DNA from: Phalacrocorax aristotelis | Taxonomy: Eukaryota > Chordata > Aves > Suliformes > Phalacrocoracidae | Assembly: GCF_949628215.1 (NCBI RefSeq) | Contig: NC_134276.1 | Span: forward strand, 59,309,733-59,373,732 | Direction: 5' to 3' | DNA: 64,000 bases | In this document: one piece after another, positions 1 through 12,182 of the stretch | How positions within the stretch are numbered: the first letter of the stretch is position 1 | How the letters are laid out: every line of letters begins with the position of its first letter | The notes under the pieces: generated by a model | Databases searched by the model: none | What the model saw: the letters and a program-made list of their open reading frames with translations, nothing else | What the model was told of the DNA's origin: nothing | Program-made: the position numbers and the translations under genes

Positions 1-569
1 GGAAGCTATTTTATATGTCCAAATCAAAAAGCAGAACTGCACAGAACAATCCGGGAATCACTCTGATTTCATCCTGGTTTTCCACGTCTCCAGTTTCTTC
101 TGCACAATGTTAATTTCAACATAGGGGAAACAACTCTTGCTGCATTATTTGGTATATTTAAACACTTCCACTACCTGCATATTTGATAAGGGCATTTTAT
201 TGACATCTAGGCAATAGCAAACAAACTCTGGTACATCAAACATTCTTGTAATTGCTTATTAAGTGTCAGCTTAATTTAACATAGGGCAGAACGCATTGTT
301 TTGTCACTGAGATAAATTATCATTAACATATCATTGAATAAGACACCACATATACCTCCAGCAGTGCTACTGATCTGTATACAACATGCTTTGGGTCACT
401 CATCACCACTTAAAGAGACCGCTTCCAACAACACGTAATACTAAAATTGCATTGAAAACTGCTCTTGGTAAGATTGCTGGTTTAAGAGACACACCTATCA
501 TCCCCACAGTCTTCCTCCCCAGACATAAATGTATTTGGGTGACCAAAGACATCACATTAAATTTTAGGA

Positions 570-641
570 GACATGGTACTGTTGGGTTGACGGTTGCACT
601 TGATGATCCAACCTTAATGATTCTGTGACTCTATGATTCTA
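570..641 (+). mobile_element. CR1 LINE 3' tail remnant
   Basis: The segment has the order seen at the 3' end of avian CR1 elements: a TTGGGTTGACGGTTGCAC-like stretch, then ACTTGATGATCC, then the terminal ATTCTGTGACTCTATGATTCT-type 8-bp repeat run. Only the last ~70 bases are recognisable, as is usual for 5'-truncated CR1 copies. Orientation is plus, opposite to DOCK9. The small ORF running through it from 386 is judged spurious. Confidence 0.6.
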
Positions 642-1868
642 AGTTGAGTGGCTAGTCTGAAGTCAAAACATCATCAAGAATGCACAAGACCATATTCAAC
701 TCAGATGCTACTGTCATGCAGAAAATACCAAAAACTGAACCCAAATAATCAAGACACATATTATGTGCCTTATAACCATGGTGAAAAGCTGATTGCCAAA
801 TAAGTAGTTTTCAGTTCAGCATCCAAACTGTGCTCGTTGGTCCAGCAAACTGAGTCTAACAGAAAGAACACATGAGATGTCAAACACTAACAAAATAGCT
901 TGCTTCATTCTTTGACGAAAACTAGCTTGGCTAACCACATCTGCTTAATGTTTTTTTACTACTCAGCCAAGCTATTTAGTCTGTCAGTTGGCTGCCAGTC
1001 TCTGACTTTTAGTTCCAATGAAGAGCAATCTGAAAATTTAAGGCATACCATGCTGTCCTACTAACATACTGGCTTGGGTCCTCTTTCATCAGTATAATCC
1101 TAAGAACATTTATATAGCAGATAAGACAAGCATATTTTAGAAATATGAGGTAATAAATGTCATTTAAAGATGGGAAATGCCTTTAAGTCTAGCAATACAT
1201 TGTTGATGGTAAAAATGGATGGAACTGTTAAACAGTAGCCACAAAAACAAGTCAGAGAATCTATACCACCTTAGAAATATCAGCAGTTCGCTTTTATCTG
1301 CTACTGCAAAAAACGACTGGGTGATTTGCATCACTGCTCAGTACGTTCTGCTGCAGAGATGTACAGTCAGTAGCAATATTTGTTGCATATATCTGGACAG
1401 ATCACCCAACAAAAACTGTTAGTTTGAATTCATTCTTTCCTGTCTCCAGGTTCTACACTGCAAGCCTAGCCAATGGAAAACAGCTGCAGTATTTTTTCAG
1501 TATTGGAAAACTTCAGTATTTGCTCATGAGCAAGTGAAGACGGTAAGTTACATTAGTTACCAATGCTGAACAATGTTTTAAGCAAGACATTTTGTGACAA
1601 CTCAGTTCAAAAAATGTTGGTGGGTGCTCTATCAAGGAGCTTTGAGAGGCACCTTATGAAACAAAGTGGGTCGTCTTTTCTTTAAAGCCACATAGCTGAA
1701 TAGAGTATTCCACGCTACTGTAACACTGGTAAGAATCCTTCATTCACCAGATCAGGCTAAGAGATTTTTCAGACAATGAAGCTCAGAAACTCCAACAGCT
1801 AAGAACCAGGTCAACCTGTCAAACTTATAGAACTAAGTATTTTCTAAAAGTCTTTTACAGGAGAGGGG

Positions 1869-1909
1869 GAAAAAAAAAAGAAAGGAAAAAAAAAAAAAAA
1901 AAAAGGAAA
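1869..1909. repeat. A-rich low-complexity tract
   Basis: About 40 bases of nearly pure A interrupted by short GAAAGG stretches. No retrotransposon body was recognised on either side, so it is treated as a simple repeat rather than the tail of a processed copy. Confidence 0.8.
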
Positions 1910-2317
1910 GACAATTTCATTCCAAACATTAGAGTGCTCAAAAAACTCCAGTTACAGTGCATTCAAAGGAAGAAGAAAAGGTAAAAAGGTAAAGGTAAAC
2001 CTGCAATCATTAGCCTTTTATTTCATTATTTAAACAGTATGTGAGCAGGAACACATCAGTTCAGAGATAAAATGAACAGCATTAACGACATTAGGAAGGA
2101 CGTAGCAGCAGGGGCAAAATCTGGCTCCAACAGGAAGGTGAACTTCAGCACAAGACTGTAGGGGAGAGAGGTGAGGATTCTGCCCCATGCGTCAAGCTAA
2201 TGGAGAAGGATCACAAATCTGGCATGACTGTTAAGTTGCCATGAGTGGTAAGTCACTACTTTTGCTTTCCAAGACAGTGATCGAAGACCTTATTCAGAAT
2301 AAGATTGAGCCAGCATG

Positions 2318-2353
2318 CCACTTCACACCATCACACCACTTCACACCATCACT
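2318..2353. repeat. Two-copy 18-bp tandem duplication
   Basis: The unit CCACTTCACACCATCACA occurs twice back to back (2318-2335 and 2336-2353) with only the last base differing. Near identity implies a recent slippage or duplication event. No function is implied. Confidence 0.85.
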
Positions 2354-2652
2354 TCTTCCACCTCCTTAAAATTCTGCAGAATATGCTGTTGTGGCAAAGA
2401 TACCTGGAATATTAGTGAATACCATCCTGCTATGTGTTTAATTCATTCAGGTTGACCAAAGAATCAGATAAATATTTTCCAGCTCTCATTTTCCATCTCA
2501 ATGACACTAGTCATAAGTGAATTAAGGAAAAAAAACTTGTAAAGAGGAAGGGGGGCAGGGCAGGGTTGCCAATTACTACAAAAGAAACTTTTGTTTATGT
2601 TATGAAAATACCTAAATCCCTTTCATGCTCCCTCAATGTGAAAAATACTTTT

Positions 2653-2682
2653 AAATATATATATATACACACACACATATAC
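2653..2682. repeat. (AT)n(AC)n microsatellite
   Basis: A compound dinucleotide repeat: alternating TA followed directly by alternating CA, about 30 bases long. Typical polymorphic microsatellite in an intron. Confidence 0.85.
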
Positions 2683-3865
2683 CTCCTTCCACTCTTCCTA
2701 GGAAAGACTTGATCCCTGGAGAAGTGTTAATGTATATTCAATGTTCATTACACATATATGTGCTAGTGCCTTGTGGACAGCTGTCACTATTCAGCATGTT
2801 AGGTCTTCTATTATATATTCCATGACCCAGTTAAATAAAGAGCAATTTAATTTTAGAGCCCTCGTTTTATGAAGGAAAGGTATTTGTCTTTGAATTACAG
2901 CTACAGCATTTGTTACTCCCACAACACATAGCTGTAACAAGATAAACAGTGTTCTGACAAGCAGTTTTAAAAAGTTAGGTGAGACCATACCTAACACTAG
3001 CAAGCGTGAGAACCAAATGACAGATCAGCTTCCAGTATCAGGAACCCCCAGCACCAAAAACTCTCTACTTACACAGGGTTATGCGCTTACTAAAACATTC
3101 CCCTTGGAGATACCAAAACCACATGGAAAACAAACGCATATCGTGAATAAGAGCCCCAAGAGAAGCTCTGAAAAACCTTGCTGAGGCTGTTTAAGATGCT
3201 GTCACCTGGGTACAGCCAGGCCAAAAAGCCAACTCTCTCTCTCCCTCTCTCCCGGTCCCAGCTGCCTCAGCTCACCACCTAACACCTTCACATAAATCCA
3301 CTTTCAGCAGTCTCAATTAAACTAACGTGCCCAATTGTGAGCTGGCACGAACAGGCACCACGTGCTGGCACAGCACCGCCAGATAACCTGGCAAAACACT
3401 CCCGCCAGACCCGCCAGCGCTCATCTTTCATTCTGTAACGATGCATGCCACCACAAAAAAAAAAAATAAATTAAAAAACCGTGGTTGAGTTGCAAAGCGT
3501 GCGGACGGCAGCGAGATGAAAGCTCCCTTTTTGCACCGCCGTTTTCGCACACGCAGAGGAAAGCGTGTGCCAAACAAGGCCAAGGCGCGCCCGCTGCACC
3601 CGCTCCACAGGTGGAGGGTCGCGGGGGCGCGCAGGGCCCTCGGCCCGGCCCGGGGCGGCTCCCGCCGCTCCCCGGCCGCCCCGCAACGCCTCACGCCGGG
3701 GAGAAGTTTGCAGCGGACCGACAGTTTTGCGAGAGTGCCGTGCCCCGCATCCCGGTCCCGCGGCTGCCGCGGGCAGCCTTCGCACCTCAGCCCGCCCCGC
3801 CCCGCCCGCTGCAGCCGCCGGGGAGGCGAAGAGCCGCAAGCCCGGTACAGGGACGCGCCGGCCTC

Positions 3866-3896
3866 ACCCCCCCACCCCCACCCCCACCCCACCCCC
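3866..3896. repeat. C-rich (CCCCCA)n tract, G4-prone on minus strand
   Basis: Successive runs of four to seven C separated by single A on the plus strand. The minus strand, which is the DOCK9 sense strand, therefore carries at least five G runs of four or more with one-base loops, a strong G-quadruplex pattern. It lies about 130-160 bases downstream of the DOCK9 exon 1 donor site, inside the nascent intron. Confidence 0.75.
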
Positions 3897-4026
3897 GCCG
3901 CCGCGACAGCCCGGGCGGGCCCAGGAGGGATCAACGGGCCCGTCCCCTGCCCCGCAGCCCCGAGAGGCCCCGGCGGAGGCTCCCCGCCCCACATCCTCGC
4001 CCCTCACGGGCCGCCCCCGCACTCAC

Positions 4027-4143
4027 CAGGAGGACGGAACCTCGCACCACCTCGGAGACGCTCTGCCGCAGCTCGGCCGCCGTACCGGGTTTGCTCAGCG
4101 CCCGCGTAAACTTCCGAGTCTCCGGGGCCGCCACTAGTGCCAT
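4027..4143 (-). CDS. DOCK9: DOCK9 first coding exon (partial gene)
   Basis: The exon encodes 39 residues, from [16 protein letters not shown] to the end [10 protein letters not shown], and then meets a GTGAGT donor (4026-4021) at phase 0. From residue 8 onward it matches, as remembered, the N-terminus of DOCK9 (zizimin 1), a DOCK-family guanine-nucleotide exchange factor that activates CDC42 through its C-terminal DHR2 domain; the PH, DHR1 and DHR2 domains are all encoded further left, outside the window. The ATG at 4143-4141 is chosen because its context is strong (G at -3, G at +4) and family similarity starts just after it. The frame stays open upstream to 4467, so an N-terminal extension cannot be excluded. 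DOCK9 is known to use several alternative first exons; this one sits inside a CpG island. The first seven residues differ from the human isoform I recall. Confidence 0.88.
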
Positions 4144-4640
4144 GGCCGCCTCCGGACTCCTCCGGCCCGGGCCGCCCGCTGCCCTCACGGCCCGGCCGCC
4201 GGGCGGCCCTTCACTGGGTGGCGGCAGCGGGTGGCGGTGGCGGGTGGCGGCGGTCGGGAGGCTGCGGCAGCCGGCTCGCCGCTCCCGGCAGGTAGCCCCT
4301 CCCCCGCGGAGCCGGCGCAGGCCGGCCCCCCCACCGCCGCCGCCAGTCCCAGCCGCGCGCCGCCGGGCGGGGGGAGCAGGGCGCCGCCGCCGAGGCCGAT
4401 TGGCGCCGCCGCTGGCGGGGCGAAGGGGCGGGGCCGCGGGCGCGGCACGCCAAGGCCCCGCCCCCACCTGTTCCGGCGGCGCTTTGCCGATTGGGCGCCC
4501 GGTTACCTGCCCGGCTGCGAATCCCCACCCTCATTGGCTTAGCGCGGACCCGAGGCCAAGGAGAGGGGCGGGGTCAGTTGGAGCCGGAAGTTCCCTCCCT
4601 TGCCGGGCCGGCCCCGCCCTCAGCGGGGCGGGATGTGATG
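4144..4640 (-). promoter_or_regulatory. DOCK9: DOCK9 promoter: CCAAT boxes and GC boxes
   Basis: Upstream of the DOCK9 start (minus-strand sense) are three CCAAT boxes, seen as ATTGG on the plus strand at 4399-4403, 4490-4494 and 4533-4537. All three are in DOCK9 orientation. Interspersed are GC boxes of GGGGCGGGG type at 4425-4434, 4456-4465 (reverse), 4565-4573 and 4624-4632. There is no TATA box in this orientation. The pattern fits an NF-Y/Sp1-type, dispersed-start CpG promoter. The exact start site cannot be placed from sequence. Confidence 0.65.
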
Positions 4641-5364
4641 AGTACCGGCGGCGTCCTGGTCGCGGTCCTGGTCCCAGTAGCGGGCCCAGGCCTGGGGGCT
4701 GTGGCGATGGGCGCCGCTCTGCTCGGCCCCGCGCCGCTGGAGCAGCGGGTGTAGCCGACGGGTATGAAGGGCCACGGGCTGCCGCCTGGGCTCCGCGCCG
4801 GCGGCTTCCCTTCGTGTTCGTACCTCTGTCCGTGTACGCACGCACGTAGGTAACGTGGGTCTGTCCAAGCACGTGACGCAGCGAGAAAGTCAAAAAGTTA
4901 GCGAGGTGGCTGCTGACGCTACGGCGGCCACAGGCGGGAAGGAGCGCGTTCGCTGCCGGCGGCGCGGCTCGCGCGTCCTCGCGGAGCGTCGGTTTTGAGG
5001 TTTTTGCTTCGGGCGGTTTTCCTGTCACGGAGAGTTTCTGTTTGCCGGTGAAGTCGCACGCGTGTGCTCATAACCCCGCAAGCGTGCGTGGCTGTGGCGT
5101 TCTAAACTGCCGCGAATCCCTCCTGGGGTCCCCGGAGCACCGAGTGGGCACCACCCAGTAGTGCTGCTGAGCTCGGAGGGAGCGCGGGCATCGGGCGCCT
5201 CGTGGCTGCGCTCCCGCGCTTGGAGCTCTGGAGAGCGCTAGGGCGTGGACGCCTTTGGCTTTTTAGGCACCTTTCTATATAAACTAAGAACACTTCGACG
5301 CTGAGCTTACCACTGAGGGAGGGAGTGACTGAGTGCTGAGGATGAGGTGGGCGTTGGGGCGGGG

Positions 5365-5393
5365 GGGATTTCAGGTCGGGGGGGGGAAAAAAG
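5365..5393. repeat. G-rich tract at island edge
   Basis: Runs of seven and nine G separated by a short AT-containing spacer on the plus strand at the outer edge of the DOCK9 CpG island. It could fold as a G-quadruplex, but only two long runs are present. Confidence 0.6.
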
Positions 5394-7991
5394 GTCATAA
5401 AGGGGTTGTATCTGGGGCTACACGCTTGAGAAATGCCTGCCAGAGAAGGGGCCTACTTTCTTGGATGCTTCACAAGCACATCTGTAACTAATAAGATTCC
5501 AAATAACTGAGGGAGTTCTTTCAGAAAGATGGCAAACAAAAAGCCCAAATACACAAATGCATAGATTACACCGACAGAGTTTTTGTCGGTGAAGGATCTT
5601 TCCCCCGATACTTTGCAGACCTGTATCTAAGGTTCATTTATTCAAGTGCGTGACCAATGGTTTTTTAGTAGGACATCTGTTACAACTTGAGCATTTGTAT
5701 TGCTTTATACCTTAAGAAAGACAAAATGCCCAGAGAGGTAGAATTGTCAGGCTCATTAAAGTCACCTAGAGTTCCTGATTTAACAAATCTAAGCCCTGGT
5801 ATGTTGATGAGTCAATGTTTAGGCTACCAGATCAGAACATTGGATGCTAGTGAGACAGATTACCTGAATGCAGAACTGGATGAGCAGCTATGTAAACATT
5901 TAGGTAGGGTAGCTAGAATGAACTATCTTAGGATCATCTTTTTTATTTTTCTATCTCAAACTGTAGGGTGCATCTAGCTCTCAAACCTCCACAAGTAAAC
6001 ATGCCCTAGATTTTGTATAAATAATACATGACCATTTTCTAAAATAAAATCATCTTATTTTCAAGGCACTCGAGTGCTTTGAATTCTGACAATTCTGACC
6101 AAATCAAAAAGACTAATCTACTGAATTTATGGTTGCTTAAATGTAAAATGGTATAATTTAATTATATATTTGCTATATATAAATATTTCTCATATATATT
6201 ATGCAGCTTTGCTAGAAAAGGGACAGTGTTCCAAGTCTGGAAAAAACTCTGAATGGTACTTGTATAGGTAGAGGGACATAAGAAAAACGCATCAAATAGG
6301 TAAATGGTATTTTATTTAGGAAGACTGTATATGATACCCAAAAGATGACATTACTGCAATCATCAGAGCTTCTTTTCAGCTGAACACATTCAGTTAAAGA
6401 AAGAAAATGAAAGTGACAATTAAAATGTGTATACAGTTAACGGTAAAATGGAAGCTGATAAGCTAAAATGATAAGTTAGCAGTTGTGAAACAATGAGAAT
6501 GAATAATATCTAAATATATAAATGAAAAGTCTTGGCCTGTGGCCTAAAGGACAAGGGGAATATGGTTTTTTGAAATGTCAGGATCAGGAAAGAAAAAATC
6601 TTGGCAGTGGCATGGTTTCCCTACTACTTGGAAATATTTCCATTTTCAGTAACAATGCCAATATACAACATCATTTCTTTAGTTGATAGAAACCTGGTCA
6701 ATGCAGTAATACTTTATGGATATAATTGCACATGTTTTATTCAATCAGTACTTAGTAAGGATGCTAAAAAGTAACAGATAAAGGTAAAAACATTTAAACT
6801 TTTGGGACCAAGTCATGTCCTGGAATTCTATGGGTTCTGGACCATTCATGGTGATAATCAACCTGTCTATGTCTGTTCCAGAAATGAAAGAGAGGATTGG
6901 ATTTGGTACCCGTTAGAAACGTAAAGCAAAAGGTTATTTGAGCTAAAATAACATGACGAGAACCTTCGGCAAAATCATGAAAATCAACTGTAAGAACATG
7001 TGTAGTTTCTAAAAGCAGGGTTGGCTGGAATTTAGGCCTGTTGTTTAATGGGATTAGTATTTCACCTGGCAAAGGAAATGGTATAATTTTGAGCTTCTGT
7101 GAAGACATTATGCAATATTCTATTTTTAAATATTTGTATACAAAACTTGCAACATATATTTATCTGAACAAAAAAAACCTACCCAGCAGATCTGAAATTG
7201 TGTCTTGAAAATCATCATTGAATGGAACCTGTTCAGCAAAGTACAAGAAGGATTTGGTTTTATTCCAACCCTATAACACAGATGCAGACATAAATATTTA
7301 TAGGGAGATGTTACTTCTGAAGGGGAGCCTGCGTTTTTGCTGGGGAAGTGTGCATGTGGAATGGGGCTTGCTAAACTCTATTTGAATACAGATGAGTGGA
7401 AAAGGCATCTAAATACAAAGAATATGAAGTCAAATTATAGAGGTGTTACAGTGTGGTTATGAACAACTCAAAGATTCATGCTTATGGTACAAATCTTGGA
7501 CGTAAAATCAGAGGAATATTAAGAAGTAGTAATAATGTTGTTATATATGGCATTCATCAAACTATTACTGAAATACTGGTATTGCGTTTTAACACAAATA
7601 ACTGACAAACTGGAAAAGCCAGGAGAATCCACCTTTCAGTAGGAGACAAGAAGAATCTGTTTAGCTTATACAAAAGCTTGGTCATAACGTACTAGGATTT
7701 GCAAGAGAAGAAAATTTCAAATATTAAAAGGCTCTTTAATCTGTCAGATAGGGTGCCAGGGAGAATCAGTAACTGGCAGGTAAAATTATGCTAACTTAGA
7801 ATAAGCATAAGATCCTTTTCTTTTAGCCACAAGAGGAGTTGCTTGGTATAATACCCCTAAGGACCCACTAAACTCTATCTCCCAAATTCTAAATTAAGAT
7901 TCAATATCTTTTATAAACCCTGGGCTCTAAGTCATCCCTCAAATTATGCACTCAAAGCAAAATTCACGTTATAAAATTTCTTGGCTTATAT

Positions 7992-8048
7992 TGCTATGGA
8001 GGTCAAGCTAGATGATCATAACCACCCACCTTTCTAGTCTGCAAATCC
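7992..8048 (+). mobile_element. Old CR1-like 3' tail remnant
   Basis: The stretch GGAGGTCAAGCTAGATGATC followed by ATAACCACC and TTTCTAGTCTGCAAATC resembles the conserved end of older sauropsid CR1 subfamilies (GGTCAGACTAGATGATC followed by a TGGTCC-TTCTGGCCT type stretch). Divergence is high, so the insertion is ancient. Only the tail is recognisable. Confidence 0.5.
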
Positions 8049-11000
8049 ATTCAGTTAGGAAAAGAGCTGATGAGCTAATGGCCACCAAATCATGACAAAT
8101 TATGTGGTCGGAGTAAGTGCTAAAAGAATAGAGGAAGTAAGGGAGTACTCACTAAGCATTAGATATGCAGGCAGTCTGGAGATTTTACAGATAATAAACA
8201 ACTTAGAACTGGATCTTAAAATCCAGAGAAGATGCATTCAGTTTTTTGTGCTCTGAAAGGCAGAAGCATAGAAAGCTACATTCTGGTAGCATTTTATCAG
8301 TATTTTAATTTAACATGAGCTACTAGTTCTGTACACTTATAAAAATTAAAGTAAAACCATACCACTGATGGATGGTTTTCTTATCATCTTCAGACATACT
8401 AACCCATTCTGTGATGTGCTGGACCAGGTTCATTTGAGCTCCTTTTTAAAAATCTCCCAATGGCCAAAAGGAATAATAGAGTGGTTTTCCTGCATCTGGC
8501 TAAGACTGGCTTTTTCCCAGATACAGCTGATCTCTCCTTCCAAATATTATGTGAGCAGCACACACAGATATTTCTGAATAGCAGCTTTTAGTTCTTTCCC
8601 TATGCAACCCCCCAGTGGAATATAACAATGTGCCAAAAGTAAAAACATTTGCAAATTACTTTGATTGTACAACACTGATATACCCCATGAAATCCATAAT
8701 GTGCATTCTTTTTATTAGACAGTGTCGCCAGCTCTACAAAGTCTTTTATTCATCTTAAATTCAAATACCTGAAACCAGCTATTTAGTGTAAGGTAGAGGA
8801 AATGTGTATTTCCACTGAGCAGATACATTATAAATTACTTTGATGGTGTTTCCTTCAATTATATTAGTAAGAAGGAGCATGTATGTGTGTCTCTGTTGCT
8901 CATAAATGGAAATGCAAAAAATATTCTGCTTTATTCCTTACCTGGAAATTTGGGTGTATCATGTGGCGAAGGGCAGGAAGGAAATTTTAGTTGAAGTTTC
9001 TCAGTAACTTCCAGCGTGTTACTGTTCAAAAAACTACATGCGTTACCTGCTTTGCAGAATGATGTAATCAGTTTCAGTGTAACTCTGTGTTTTGGTTATT
9101 GTAACCCTGCCAATAGAAACTTGAGGAAGGACCAAGTACATGTGCTGTAATCTTTGTACCCGTTCAGGTGCAATTCGAAAAGCTTTTTTTTCCAATTGTA
9201 TTTCTCATGTTCAGTGGAGGTATTGCAGGATTGACATAAGCAATGAAGTCTTTCTCTGCACTGACACACAGCATAAATATAGCTTCTTTTTTCTTAAAAG
9301 CAGAGGTGGTGTTACCTTTCATGTCCTCGTTAAACTCCAACTAGGGTTACTATAGTTCTACGTAAATGAATTCTTATGCAAGTTCAGCAGGATGCAGAAT
9401 AATTCACTTTCTGTCTTTTCCACTGACTCAAGTCAATTATGACACTTGTTTCTGTTTATCAGTCAATCAGTTTAATTCAGGCTTCAGGGATGATATTCCT
9501 TCTTCAGTGTTAGTTGTAAAAGCTTACATGTGAGTATTAGTAACATCTTTTGGGGGGTTAGTCATGTAATGTGAGCAGAATTCCACATAATTTTCTGCTA
9601 TTTTCAATGGAGTACAACAACTGCATGATTTTAAACCCGACAGCAAATTGATGCAGAACTTCTCAGTAGCTACTCTGAATTTGGTTTAGATTATTTGTTT
9701 GTCTAAACTCAGTCTAGATAATTTGTGTTAAACTGAGGTAATGAAGGCTACATTTAACAAAAGTAAAAATGGATGCATAAGATTTTGTACCAATTAACTC
9801 AGATTTTAAAATTATTTAAGGTTTAACTTCTACAATTTTAAATGTGTGTTTATTTTGACAGCTCTCATTAAACTGCTGTCTAGGGTTCCTATGCACTTTT
9901 ACAAGAGGCCTCATGTCATGACCACCAGCAGCAGCTTGAGTGCATACCATGGGGGACACCTTTCTTTTGTTATCAACATAAGGGTGGTTGTAGCCTTTAG
10001 AAGAGGATTTTTCTGCTCAGTAGTGATGGAGATTTCCAGCTAAGCTGGACCATATGCTGATTCCCGGATTTCTTATCTGTAATCAGTCCTTCCTGATGTT
10101 GTCAAAGACGTTTCCATTAAAACTGATTCTGGTACTTCAATTCTTCAGTGTTCAGGTGCACTATTTATTATTATAAAACTACATCCCTTTCTACACAAAC
10201 CAATAATATATTTCTTGCAGTGCTAATATTTGTGACTCCTAACCCACTTTAAACTAAAAGCACCATGGACAAGATGGCTGATAACCACCTAACACATAGC
10301 AGTACTGGCAAGGTCTCCTGCAGACACTGTAATTCAAAGAGGTCTTTATGACTACAAATCCTCCATTATTGACTTGGCTGCTCATTCCCTTAATTTGGCA
10401 TCACTCATGTTTCTTTCATTCTGAGTAGGTAACTTCTTCATACACGAAGAATTTGGATAAGTGTTTCTTGTTTCAAGGTCAGTTTAGATACAGTTCCAAG
10501 ACACAAGCTGAGAAATAAGTAGTAGATGTGAGCTGTATTCAGCAAAGTGAATAAGCGGTGATTGTTTACACTGTATGCGAGTCCAAAAGCTCATAGTTCT
10601 TATCTCCATGGCAGAGTAACCGATGCAGCGGAGATCTATGCTGGCACCAGGGAACAGTTTTCACCATATGCTGTTCACAAAAAGGGAAAACAGAATGTTT
10701 TTGTATAGTGCATGCTTGTCCAGTATCCATCACATCAGTGTGTTTAGAAGCCTGTTTCTGCAGTATAAGTATATACTCCAAAATACTAGACTTTGGTTCC
10801 TATGCTTTCTTCCTTGCCAGTTAATCTGACTGTCATTTATAATAATCATAGCAGTTATACTGTCACAAATAAATGTCATAGACTGTCATAAAATAATCTA
10901 TACAATATTTTACTGTATAGGTAATAAAAATGCAGCTAATAAAAATAACTGCATAATTGCCTAATTTCTACCAGCTTAAGGTTTGGCAGATTTTGAAACT

Positions 11001-12159
11001 GCTTGCTATCCTGTGGTTGACTTGCTTAAAGTAAACCAGTGGAAGCAGTTTTTAAACTTTTTAAAGCTATTTTTAAATAGCTGCAGGGCAATCTTAACAC
11101 ACAACAAAAACCCAAGCAAAACCAAAAAAAGAATATATATCCAAAACCAAAAGAAATCATTTAAAGGGTTTGAAAGTTTCCTGTCCCTTTATAATTTTCT
11201 CATATTTGTAGCCTACGATGGTATACCACAACAATAAGCCTTATTCACATGGGTAACCACAATGAAACTACTAGAAATAATCACATGAGGAACAGCTGCA
11301 GGAGTGAATTTGTGGAAGTGGTGTAAATAAGAAAATCGTAAAACAGAATGCTGAAATTATCACGACTAGTACCAAATGAAAGGGCAAAAGTCGGACATCT
11401 TTCCAAGAAATAAAGATTCATAATCAATCCTGGACTATACAACAGACTTTGGAATTTATAACCTGGTGCAAGACTTCCTAAAAGTAATATCTCCTAACCT
11501 AAATAATAATTCAAATTAGTATTTGAAACCTTTCAAATGTGACCAATGATGAATGTGACTTAGGGTAAAACTCAGATTTCTTAAAAGGGCAACTGGAATG
11601 TGCTTAGCTATTTCGCACAATGGTCTTGGAGGAGGATCCCTGCGCATGAATCAATACAGACTGGCTCAGGATGACTACTGTCTCCTATTTTCCTATGAAA
11701 CATGATGAATGGATGCTCATGAGCATTTGTCAGCTTTCCTTTGCAAGGACAAAGAAAAAAGGTCATTTTAGACTTGATTTCCTAGGTTTTCCTGATGCGC
11801 TGTTTAGCGTGTTTTTATGTTGTTTCAAAAGAAAATACACAAAAGGAAAAGTCATTTACATTCAGAACTGGTGTTGCTTGCTCCAGGAGATTTATATCAC
11901 TTAGATTTTACTCTTCTGTCTTCCAAAAGCTACCAAACAGTCCTTATATTTAATTTTAAATGCATGTGTGAACAAAATGGTCAGCTTATTGTCTATTTGC
12001 AAGCTACAGCTACCCTGTTCTGGCAGTATTATATGTAGCAACCAGAACATCTAAGAGCCTTCCAGAAGCTTAATAAGCATTGAGACTAACGTGGGGTTTT
12101 TCTCATGGAAAAAAGTGTGGTTGCTGGAATGTTTTGATTTTTTTTTCTAGTAGTACATA

Positions 12160-12182
12160 TTCCATCCATTCATCCATCCACA
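12160..12182. repeat. CATC-type short tetranucleotide run
   Basis: An imperfect run of CCATCCATTCATCCATCCA. A similar short CCATCCATCCATC run occurs at 25067-25080. Simple repeats only. Confidence 0.6.

Larger units (their letters stand above)
1..4026 (-). other. DOCK9: DOCK9 intron 1 (5' part), non-coding
   Basis: This stretch is downstream (minus strand) of the DOCK9 first coding exon, so it is read as the start of intron 1. The minus strand was checked for the next DOCK9 coding segment, which should follow codon 39 at phase 0, and nothing like it was seen; exon 2 probably lies beyond the left edge. It holds a CR1 3' tail near 570-641, an A-rich tract at 1869-1909, an 18-bp tandem duplication at 2318-2353, an AT/AC microsatellite at 2653-2682 and a C-rich tract at 3866-3896. 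Short ORFs here lack family resemblance. Confidence 0.65.
3480..5260. promoter_or_regulatory. CpG island spanning DOCK9 first exon
   Basis: CpG density and GC content rise abruptly near 3.5 kb and fall again after about 5.25 kb, against AT-rich flanks. The island covers the DOCK9 first coding exon, the first part of its intron, and about 1 kb upstream of it. The upstream half could also start a divergent plus-strand transcript, as is common at CpG-island promoters; a TATATAAA box lies on the plus strand at 5276-5283. Long ORFs in all frames here come from the lack of stop codons in GC-rich DNA, not from coding. Confidence 0.8.

Noticed and set aside
3485..4849. 454-codon plus-strand ORF across the DOCK9 island, and several overlapping long ORFs
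   Set aside because: Composition is dominated by P, R, A and G, several frames are open at once, and the DOCK9 exon on the other strand explains the only conserved peptide. GC-rich DNA lacks stop codons.
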